Source of the DNA: Knoellia flava TL1
GTDB taxonomy: Bacteria; Actinomycetota; Actinomycetes; Actinomycetales; Dermatophilaceae
Length of the DNA: 64,000 nucleotides
Assembly (NCBI RefSeq): GCF_000768675.1
Contig: NZ_AVPI01000001.1
Location: 248,001 to 312,000, forward strand
Direction of reading: 5' to 3'
The position numbers and the translations under genes were made by a program. Position 1 is the first letter of the stretch, and each line of letters opens with the position of its first letter. Shown here in pieces: positions 57,600 to 64,000 of the stretch. The notes below the pieces were generated by a model. The model searched no databases. It worked only from the letters and a program-made list of their open reading frames with translations, and had not been told where the DNA came from.

Positions 57600-59165
57600 T
57601 CACGCGAGGCGGCCGGTGACGCCTTCGGCTGCGGTGACGACGGTGCCGTCGAGCACCGCCTCGTAGGCGGCCTCGAGGTCGGGGGCGAGGAAGCGGTCGG
57701 GTCCGGGGGCGACGTCACCTGACTCGGCGAGCGCCCCGATGACGGCCGCGGACGCGGGCGCGGGCTGCAGCGGCGCTCGGAGCTGGATGCCGCGGGAGGC
57801 GGCCACGAGCTCGATGGCGAGGACACGGGTCAGCGCGTCGACCGAGCGGCGCAGCTTGCGGGCGGCGGACCAGCCCATCGACACGTGGTCCTCCTGCATG
57901 GCGCTGCTCGGGATCGAGTCGACGGAGGCCGGGACCGCGAGCCGCTTCATCTCCGAGACCATCGCCGCCTGGGTGTACTGCGCGATCATGAGCCCGGAGT
58001 CGACACCGGGGTCGTCGGCGAGGAAGGGCGGCAAGCCGTTGCTGCGGGCCTTGTCGAGGAACCGGTCCGTCCGCCGTTCGGAGATCGAGGCGAGGTCGGC
58101 CGCGACGATCGCGAGGAAGTCGAGGACGTAGGCCACCGGCGCTCCGTGGAAGTTGCCGTTGGACTCGACGCGCCCGTCCAGGGTGACGACGGGGTTGTCG
58201 ATCGCCGACGCGAGCTCCCACTCGGCCACCCGCGAGGCGTGGTCGATCGTGTCGCGAGCGCCACCGGCGACCTGCGGCGCACACCGCAGCGAGTAGGCGT
58301 CCTGCACGCGCGTGCACGCCTCGGGGTCCCGGTGCGACTCGCGGATGGGGCTGTCCGCCAGCACCTTGCGCATGTTCTCTGCCGACCGCGCCTGCCCGGG
58401 ATGCGGGCGCAGCTCGTGGAGGTCGGGGGCGAAGACGTCGTCGGTGCCGAGCAGGCCCTCGACCGACATGGCGGCCGAGATGTCCGCGGTCGTCACGAGC
58501 CGGCGCAGGTCGGCGATGGCGAGGCAGAGCATCCCGAGCATGCCGTCGGTGCCGTTGATGAGGGCGAGGCCCTCCTTCTCGGCGAGCTCGACGGGCTCGA
58601 TGCCCGCCGCCGCGAGTGCCTCGGCGGCCTCCATGACCTCGCCGCCGTCGTCGCGGACGAGGCCCTCGCCCATGAGCGCCAGGGCGCAGTGCGACAGCGG
58701 GGCGAGGTCGCCGGAGCAGCCGAGCGAGCCGTACTCGTGGACGACCGGCGTGATGCCCGCGTTGAGGATCGCCAGGTAGGTCTCGAGCGTCTCGGCACGC
58801 ACGCCGGTCCGGCCGGTCGCCAGGGTGTTGATGCGCAGCAGCATGAGGGCACGCACGACCTCGCGCTCGACCTCGGGTCCGGCGCCGGCGGCGTGCGAGC
58901 GCACGAGCGAGCGCTGGAGCTGGGCGCGCAGCTCGACCGGGATGTGCCGGGTCGCGAGCGCCCCGAAGCCGGTCGAGACGCCGTAGTGCGCGACCGTGTC
59001 CTCGGCCAGGCCCTCGATCGTCGCGCGGGTCGCGCGCACCGAGTCCAGCGCCGTGGCGCTCAGCTCGACCGGAGCGCCGTGGCGGGCGACGCGGACGACC
59101 TCGTCGATCGTGAGCCGCGCCCCCCCGACGATGACGGGGGTCTGCAAGTGCTGCTCGTTCGTCAT
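57600..59165 (-). CDS. hutH: Histidine ammonia-lyase
   Basis: 521 residues from ATG 59165. The MIO prosthetic group forms from [11 protein letters not shown] (about residue 145), with Cys-Ser-Gly instead of Ala-Ser-Gly, a variant I recall from Streptomyces enzymes. [14 protein letters not shown] and [12 protein letters not shown] are family segments. Deaminates histidine to urocanate, first committed step. Upstream codons to 60392 are an unrelated open frame, not part of the gene. Confidence 0.96.
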   Translation of the reverse strand: MTNEQHLQTPVIVGGARLTIDEVVRVARHGAPVELSATALDSVRATRATIEGLAEDTVAHYGVSTGFGALATRHIPVELRAQLQRSLVRSHAAGAGPEVEREVVRALMLLRINTLATGRTGVRAETLETYLAILNAGITPVVHEYGSLGCSGDLAPLSHCALALMGEGLVRDDGGEVMEAAEALAAAGIEPVELAEKEGLALINGTDGMLGMLCLAIADLRRLVTTADISAAMSVEGLLGTDDVFAPDLHELRPHPGQARSAENMRKVLADSPIRESHRDPEACTRVQDAYSLRCAPQVAGGARDTIDHASRVAEWELASAIDNPVVTLDGRVESNGNFHGAPVAYVLDFLAIVAADLASISERRTDRFLDKARSNGLPPFLADDPGVDSGLMIAQYTQAAMVSEMKRLAVPASVDSIPSSAMQEDHVSMGWSAARKLRRSVDALTRVLAIELVAASRGIQLRAPLQPAPASAAVIGALAESGDVAPGPDRFLAPDLEAAYEAVLDGTVVTAAEGVTGRLA

Positions 59166-59990
59166 GTGCCAAGCACACCGCAGGTATGCCGTCCGCGACA
59201 GGCGCGCATCCGGCATACCGTCTCGGATGCGAGACGACAGGGATGGTGGGCTGCTGCCGATGCCGACAACCCGGACCTCGCCGTCGTCGATGCGCGGCGT
59301 CGGGTCGAGCTGGCATGGGAGCAACGGTCGAACGATGACGCGAGCCAGGTGAGCCGGGAGCAGTTCGAGGCCTTCGGCCGCACGCTGGAGGAGGCGATCG
59401 ACTGCATTCGGCAGGCCGTGGCAGGGTCCCCCGGCGACCCGGTGCCGTGGGCGGTCGCGCTGCGCCACTGCCGGGGCAGCGAGGGCGACCGGTCGGTCTT
59501 CGACGAGTGCCTGCGCGAGCTGGACAAGGCCGATCCGCACCACTACGGCGCGCGCTGGGAGGCGATGCAGTTCGTCTGCGCGAAGTGGTTCGGCTCGCAC
59601 GACGAGATGTTCGACTTCGCCCAGCGGACCGTCGAGGCCGCGCCCCGCGAGGCCCGGGTCCAGTCGCTGCTCCTCGACGCCGTCCTCGAGCACCTGGCCG
59701 CCGAGCCGTCCGCGCTGAGGGCGAGCCCCGACCGAGTCGAGGAGGCGATCTCCCGGGCGCAGGGCTGGCTCGACGCCAACCCCGACCCCGGCCACCACCT
59801 CACTTCGCAGACCCGCAACACGTTGGCGCGGGTCCTCTTCCACCTCGAGCGGCCGCGCGAGGCCTACGAGCAGCTCAAGGCCGTGGGTCCGTACGCGACG
59901 GCCTATCCGTGGCGCTACTGGGGCGACGCGCGCGAGGAGTTCCTCACCCACCGCTCGCACATCGTGACGATGGCGGCCGCGTCGTCGTGA
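59166..59990 (+). CDS. Helical (TPR-like) protein of unknown function
   Basis: Up to 274 residues from GTG 59166; a shorter GTG at 59349 is also possible. In a second frame, ATG 59228 begins a plausible start (MRDDRDGGLLPMP) that would need a frameshift to join this one, so the true start is unclear. The protein is helical with TPR-like spacing (QAVAGSPGDPVPWAVALRHC, YEQLKAVGPYATAYPWRY). Function unknown. Stop overlaps the next gene's GTG (GTGA). Confidence 0.6.
   Translation: MPSTPQVCRPRQARIRHTVSDARRQGWWAAADADNPDLAVVDARRRVELAWEQRSNDDASQVSREQFEAFGRTLEEAIDCIRQAVAGSPGDPVPWAVALRHCRGSEGDRSVFDECLRELDKADPHHYGARWEAMQFVCAKWFGSHDEMFDFAQRTVEAAPREARVQSLLLDAVLEHLAAEPSALRASPDRVEEAISRAQGWLDANPDPGHHLTSQTRNTLARVLFHLERPREAYEQLKAVGPYATAYPWRYWGDAREEFLTHRSHIVTMAAASS
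59183..59219. repeat. Facing pair of dispersed GTATGCC motifs
   Basis: GGTATGCCG (59183-59191) and CGGCATACC (59211-59219) form a 9-bp inverted repeat with a 19-base loop in the hutH divergent gap. Two copies of the dispersed heptamer, or an operator. Confidence 0.45.
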
Positions 59991-60610
59991 CCGCGATGGT
60001 CCTCTGCGTCCGGGCGCCGGTGGCCGAGCTCCGGCGTCCTGTCGTGTGGGCGCGCACGAGGGTGCGCCTCGTCGAGAGCGAGCGGCCCGGCTGGTGCCTG
60101 GCCGACGTCGGAGAGCCCAACCAAGCGGCACTGGAGCGGGTGGGCGAGGAGGCGAGCGCGTTCGGGCCGGCCCTGCTCGTCGTCGTGGGCGACCTCCGGA
60201 CCGGGGTGCAGCTGTGGTCGGGCGGGCGCCGAGCCGCTCGCGTGGGATGGACGTCGGGAGAGGCCAACGCCCTGCCGGCCGCCGATGCGGAGGTGACCGC
60301 CCACGCCTTCGCCTCGACCCTCGACGTCGACCCGGGGCCCGTCGGGCGTGTGCTGCGCGAGGCCACGACCCCGGACAGGTCACTGCGTGCACTCATTGCG
60401 TCCCTGGGTGCCCCCCTTCCGCCGACGCTGGCGCGTCACTCACGGGGCCCTCTGGACTCGGAACGCACGACCGAGGTTCGACGCCACGGCATCCTCGATG
60501 CGGTCGTCGAGGACCACTGGGGTCACTCAAGGCAGGCGTGTCTCAGTAGCACCCGGTGGAGGTCGCCGCGAGCGCGTCGACGTCGTCTCGAGCCGCGTTG
60601 GTCGACGTGA
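59987..60610 (+). CDS. Hypothetical protein with run-on C-terminus
   Basis: 207 residues from GTG 59987 (or ATG 59996). A beta-rich core (MVLCVRAPVAEL, GPALLVVVGDLRTGVQLW) is followed by an arginine-rich tail antisense to the 3' end of the opposing dacB (68-base overlap), as in the 2614-3252 case. No family recognised. Coupled to the preceding TPR-like gene. Confidence 0.5.
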   Translation: MTAMVLCVRAPVAELRRPVVWARTRVRLVESERPGWCLADVGEPNQAALERVGEEASAFGPALLVVVGDLRTGVQLWSGGRRAARVGWTSGEANALPAADAEVTAHAFASTLDVDPGPVGRVLREATTPDRSLRALIASLGAPLPPTLARHSRGPLDSERTTEVRRHGILDAVVEDHWGHSRQACLSSTRWRSPRARRRRLEPRWST

Positions 60611-61955
60611 CGCCGTTGACGAGCACCGAGAAGAGCCGTTCCCGACCATCCACGCCGGTGGACACCCCCGAGAGCGCGACGACATCGGCCAAGGTGCCCG
60701 TCTTCGCCCGGATGTCGCCGCGGGCGCACATCGTCGGCGCGGTGTCGTAGCGGCCTGCGAGAGTCCCCGAGACACCCGACGTGGGCATCCCGGAGCCGGC
60801 GAAGACGACGGAGTTGAGTGCGGGGGTCGCGCGGATGGTCGCGATGAGGTCGACCGCGGTCAGGGCTGTCATCCGACCTGTGCGCGACAGTCCCGAACCG
60901 TCGTTGACGACCATGCCGGCGCGGTCCACACCGGCAGCGGCGAGGACCTGGGCGGAGTTCGTCCGCGCGCCCTCCCACGTGGCCGGCAGCCCCCGCCTGA
61001 GCGCCGACAGCCGGTGGAGAGCCTCCGCATAGTCGTTGTGGCTCGCGTTGAGCATGGTCTGCACGAGCTGGCCGACCGTGGGCGAGGTGACGCTGGCGAT
61101 GGCCGAGGCGTCCGCGGGTGTCACGCCACGGGCGACCGACGTCGCCGTGACACCGGCCGCCTTGAGCTCGGTGGCGAACACCTGGCCCGCATGCATCGAC
61201 GTGTCGCTGACGTTGGCCTGGTCGACGACGAGTGCGCGGACCGGGGCCACGGTGCCCGGCACCCACTCCGGCTTCCACCCGGGGGCGTTCGTCGGCGCCG
61301 GGAAGAGCGAGTCGTCGACGACGACGGAGACCGCGCTCATCCCCTGGGACGTGACCCTGCTCGCCACGCTGCGGGCCATCGATCTCAGCTGGGCTGACGA
61401 GAGCGCCGGGTCTCCGGCTCCGCGCAGGTGGACCAGCGCAGGGTTCGTCGGTGCCTGCAAGACCGAGGTCGTGAGCCGCGCGGAGACACCCATGGAGGCG
61501 AGGGCGACGAAGGCCGTGACGACCTTCTGGTTGGAGGCAGGAACTCGGGCGGTGGCGGGGTTCCTGGCCCAGAGCACCCGCCCGGTCGCTGCGTCCACGA
61601 CCTGCCCACTGACCGAGGAACCGAGCTGCGACGTGCTCCCCCGGCTGAACAGCGAGGCCCTGATGCTCCAGGTGAGGTCGGCCGAGGTGCGCTGGGCGCC
61701 CGTCGCCGGTCCCAGCGCGGAGCCCGCCGAGGTGACGAGGGGCACGCCGCGGGTCCACGCGCCCGTGTCGCTGTCGCCGCTGATCGGGACTGGCCGGGCG
61801 GCGAGGGCGCCACGGTGGCCCGTGGCGACGGACTCCCACGGCTGCGGATCGCGCGTGATGCCCGCGGACGCCGGGGACGTGGCGGTCGACAGGGCGAGCG
61901 CGAGGGTTGCGGTGGAGGCCGCCACGAGCGAACGCACGGCGCGACGAGAGCTCAT
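60543..61955 (-). CDS. dacB: D-alanyl-D-alanine carboxypeptidase (PBP4, peptidase S13)
   Basis: 470 residues from ATG 61955. Signal peptide to about residue 30. SxxK at PASNQKVVTAF (Ser nucleophile), SxN in LNASHNDYAEAL, KTG in AKTGTLADVV, and the S13 insert between. Removes or exchanges D-Ala and cuts cross-links in peptidoglycan outside the membrane. Ends in a CY; no C-terminal anchor. Confidence 0.93.
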   Translation of the reverse strand: MSSRRAVRSLVAASTATLALALSTATSPASAGITRDPQPWESVATGHRGALAARPVPISGDSDTGAWTRGVPLVTSAGSALGPATGAQRTSADLTWSIRASLFSRGSTSQLGSSVSGQVVDAATGRVLWARNPATARVPASNQKVVTAFVALASMGVSARLTTSVLQAPTNPALVHLRGAGDPALSSAQLRSMARSVASRVTSQGMSAVSVVVDDSLFPAPTNAPGWKPEWVPGTVAPVRALVVDQANVSDTSMHAGQVFATELKAAGVTATSVARGVTPADASAIASVTSPTVGQLVQTMLNASHNDYAEALHRLSALRRGLPATWEGARTNSAQVLAAAGVDRAGMVVNDGSGLSRTGRMTALTAVDLIATIRATPALNSVVFAGSGMPTSGVSGTLAGRYDTAPTMCARGDIRAKTGTLADVVALSGVSTGVDGRERLFSVLVNGVTSTNAARDDVDALAATSTGCY

Positions 61956-62067
61956 GACAAGGAGGGTGGCACGAAAAGAACTAGTTTGCTCGGTGTCGGG
62001 GACATAGCACCATCGGGTCACCCGGGGCTACGCCATCCTGACGCCGTTCGTGCACCATGACGCAAAG

Positions 62068-62097
62068 TTGCACTGCAGTGCAGGCTAGGCGTACGGT
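62068..62097 (+). promoter_or_regulatory. Promoter and operator of tetR-mmpL operon
   Basis: TTGCAC (62068-62073), 18-base spacer, TACGGT (62092-62097), ATG 8 bases on. The perfect palindrome TGCACTGCAGTGCA (62069-62082) covers the -35 and is a good site for TetR repression of its own operon. Confidence 0.7.
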
Positions 62098-62105
62098 CGG
62101 CTGTC

Positions 62106-62759
62106 ATGAGCACGAAGGACACCAGCTGCGTCATCGGTGGACTGCGCGAGCGCAACCGGCAGCGAACCGCAGCCCGCCTCGAACGGGCCGCCTGGGAGCT
62201 CGTCGCCGAGCAGGGCTTCGACGCCGTGACGGCCGACGCCGTCGCCGAGCGGGCGGAGGTGTCGCGCCGGACGTTCTTCAACTACTTCCCCCGGGTCGAG
62301 ATGGTCCTCAATGAGCGGATGCGCTCGACGATCGCCGCGTTGGCCGAGCGGTACGTCGCCCGGCCCGCCGACGAGCCGGTCCACGCGTCGCTCACGGCGG
62401 TCCTCGACGAGCCGTTCGGCGCGGACCTCCTCGAGAAGGCCGTGCTCGTCCTCGGCCAGGCCTCGGGGTCGGTGGCCGCCCGCCACTTCCTCGTCGAGAC
62501 CCAGCTCGCCGAGACCGCGCAGGTCGAGCAGGCCCTTTTGGACCACACCCCCGGCACCGACCCGATGTATGCGCAGGTCGTCGCCCGCGCCGTCATGGGC
62601 GCCGGTTATGCCGCGACCGAGGCGTGGATCGAGCAGTCGGGCGGCGTCGTCGACGAGGCGTCACGCAGGCTGCACCTCGACCTCCTCCGGCAGGCCTTCG
62701 CCCATCTCTTCACCGCCTTCTCGTCGCCCGCCACCGCCACACCGTCCCGGAAGTCCTGA
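62106..62759 (+). CDS. TetR-family regulator
   Basis: 217 residues. N-terminal HTH with AVTADAVAERAEVSRRTFFNYFP (about 40-65), then a mostly helical ligand domain rich in Leu and Ala. It is 3 bases upstream of an MMPL exporter, so it most likely represses that pump until a substrate binds. Own promoter carries a perfect palindrome. Confidence 0.9.
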   Translation: MSTKDTSCVIGGLRERNRQRTAARLERAAWELVAEQGFDAVTADAVAERAEVSRRTFFNYFPRVEMVLNERMRSTIAALAERYVARPADEPVHASLTAVLDEPFGADLLEKAVLVLGQASGSVAARHFLVETQLAETAQVEQALLDHTPGTDPMYAQVVARAVMGAGYAATEAWIEQSGGVVDEASRRLHLDLLRQAFAHLFTAFSSPATATPSRKS

Positions 62760-62762
62760 ACC

Positions 62763-64000
62763 ATGGCCGTCCTCCTCTACCGGCTCGGCCGGCTCACCGC
62801 CCGCCGTCCCTGGCTCACCCTCCTCGCGTGGGTCCTCGTCCTCGGCGGCCTCGGCGGCACCATGGCCGCCGTCGCCACGCCGCCGAGCTCGGCGATCAGC
62901 ATCCCCGGCGCCCAGTTCCAGTCGGTGCTCGACACCCTCGGCCGCGAGATCCCGCGGGCCGCGGGCGGCATCGGCACGATCACCATCGAGAGCGAGACCG
63001 GGCGGTTCACGCCGGAGCAGCGCACCGCCATCGAGACCACGCTCGCGGAGTGGGAGAAGGCGCCGCACGTCCAGTCGGTCATGGACCCGTTCGAGAACCA
63101 GGCCCAGCTCGACGACGGCCGCGCCAAGGTCGCCGAGGGACAGGCGACGTACGACGACGCGGAGTTCCGGCTGCGCCAGGCGCAGTGGCTCCTCGACCGC
63201 GGTGACGAGGACCTCGCCGCCGCGCGCGCCGAGCTCGCCACCCTCGAGTCCACCGGGCGCGGGTCGAGCGACCGTGCCCGTGAGCTCCGGGTCGAGATCC
63301 CGGCTCGCGAGAAGGGCAACGCAGGCATCCGCGCGCAGGTCGACGACGGCGAGTCGCAGCTCGCCGCGGCCCGCGTCCAGCTGGCGCAGGGCAAGGGCAC
63401 CCTCGCCCTCAGCGACGGCCTCCGCTTCGTCAGCGAGGACGGAGCGACCGTCATGCTGCAGATCCAGTACGACGACGCCATCGCCCAGCTCTCTCCCGAG
63501 GTCCGCGCCCACGTCCCCGAGATCGGCGAGCAGCTCACCGAGGCCGGGATGCGCGTCGACTACAGCGCCGACATCCTCCAGACCCGCAGCATCGTCGGCA
63601 TCGGCGAGGTCATCGGGTTCGCCGTCGCCGCGACCGTCCTGCTCGTCATGCTCGGCAGCCTCCTCGCCGCCGGGCTCCCGCTGCTCGTCGCCCTCGTCGG
63701 TGTCGGCGCCGGGCTCCTCGCGGCAATGGCCTCCACCGCCTTCTTCGACATGAACTCGATGACGCCCGCGCTCGCCCTCATGCTCGGGCTCGCCGTCGGC
63801 ATCGACTACGCCCTCTTCATCGTCAACCGGCACCGCCAGCAGCTGCTCGACGGGGTCGAGGAGCAGCACTCGATCGGGCTCGCGACCGGCACCGCGGGCA
63901 ACGCTGTCGTCGTCGCCGGCGCGACCGTCGTCATCGCCCTCACCGCCCTCACCGTGTCGGGCCTGCCGATCCTCGCCCAGATGGGTCTCGTCGCCGCGGG
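62763..64000 (+). CDS. MMPL-family RND transporter, 3' end cut by window
   Basis: The first 412 residues or so are seen. A membrane helix at 18-40, then a large extracytoplasmic domain (about 45-270) with a coiled-coil hairpin, QATYDDAEFRLRQAQWLL, then the second membrane block with GLAVGIDYALFIVNRHRQ, the MMPL signature Asp-Tyr pair. Exports lipids or drugs using the proton gradient. In one unit with the TetR gene 3 bases upstream. Confidence 0.92.
   Translation, partial: MAVLLYRLGRLTARRPWLTLLAWVLVLGGLGGTMAAVATPPSSAISIPGAQFQSVLDTLGREIPRAAGGIGTITIESETGRFTPEQRTAIETTLAEWEKAPHVQSVMDPFENQAQLDDGRAKVAEGQATYDDAEFRLRQAQWLLDRGDEDLAAARAELATLESTGRGSSDRARELRVEIPAREKGNAGIRAQVDDGESQLAAARVQLAQGKGTLALSDGLRFVSEDGATVMLQIQYDDAIAQLSPEVRAHVPEIGEQLTEAGMRVDYSADILQTRSIVGIGEVIGFAVAATVLLVMLGSLLAAGLPLLVALVGVGAGLLAAMASTAFFDMNSMTPALALMLGLAVGIDYALFIVNRHRQQLLDGVEEQHSIGLATGTAGNAVVVAGATVVIALTALTVSGLPILAQMGLVAA

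Overview
The window is one contiguous stretch of a very GC-rich chromosome (about 70 percent by eye, with strong G/C at third codon positions). Several traits point to an actinobacterium: an HspR repressor with HAIR operators at dnaK and clpB, an LprG lipoprotein next to a P55-like transporter, an EF-G2 paralogue, a LytR-CpsA-Psr protein, a DUF4235 protein, many GTG starts, and -10 boxes lying 6-8 bases before start codons. A Micrococcales genus of the Intrasporangiaceae type is my best guess, but that is inference. I see no tRNA, rRNA, CRISPR array, insertion sequence, prophage or plasmid signature. No gap between genes exceeds about 300 bases. The two ends are cut genes: an S51 peptidase on the left and an MMPL/RND transporter on the right.

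Layout. 1-5.5 kb: secreted cyanophycinase-like peptidase, an ECF sigma factor overlapping a membrane protein, a divergent Cu/Zn-SOD-like protein, and the lprG/P55-type pair. 5.5-20.1 kb: the heat-shock block, with clpB and the dnaK-grpE-dnaJ-hspR operon under HAIR sites; between them lie an LCP ligase, a broken GDPD gene, gluconokinase and a ChvE/XylF-type sugar ABC operon. 20.2-26.8 kb: small unknown genes, a divergent marR/oxidoreductase pair, a three-gene cassette of exported proteins of unknown function, and a large membrane protein. 26.9-33.8 kb: a dipeptide/oligopeptide ABC operon running into a murein LD-carboxypeptidase. 33.9-40.6 kb: epoxide-hydrolase-like protein, a CxxC flavoprotein, dinB, and a merR-lhgO-transporter operon, with matching MerR-type palindromes at two promoters. 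40.6-44 kb: secreted protein, L,D-transpeptidase, MFS exporter. 44.1-47.3 kb: TPP riboswitch, ykoE and a fused ykoD-ykoC (thiamine/HMP ECF transporter). 47.4-59.2 kb: histidine utilisation genes in two blocks (hutH-hutU; M20 hydrolase-hutF-hutI) separated by ybaK, an EF-G2 gene and an unknown gene. 59.2-64 kb: two unknown genes, a PBP4-type carboxypeptidase, and a TetR-MMPL efflux pair.

Genes work together in clear units: HspR can close a feedback loop on its own operon and on clpB; the hut genes convert histidine to N-formylglutamate, with the M20 enzyme the likely last step; the peptide importer and LdcA fit murein peptide recycling; the TPP riboswitch feeds the YkoEDC importer.

The most unusual signal is genome-scale: the heptamer GTATGCC/GGCATAC occurs 44 times by my count (base composition predicts about 6), on both strands equally and strongly over-represented between genes, while its C-containing partner GTACGCC is scarce. 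Long near-perfect hairpins without T-tracts close many operons, and several convergent genes overlap at their 3' ends.
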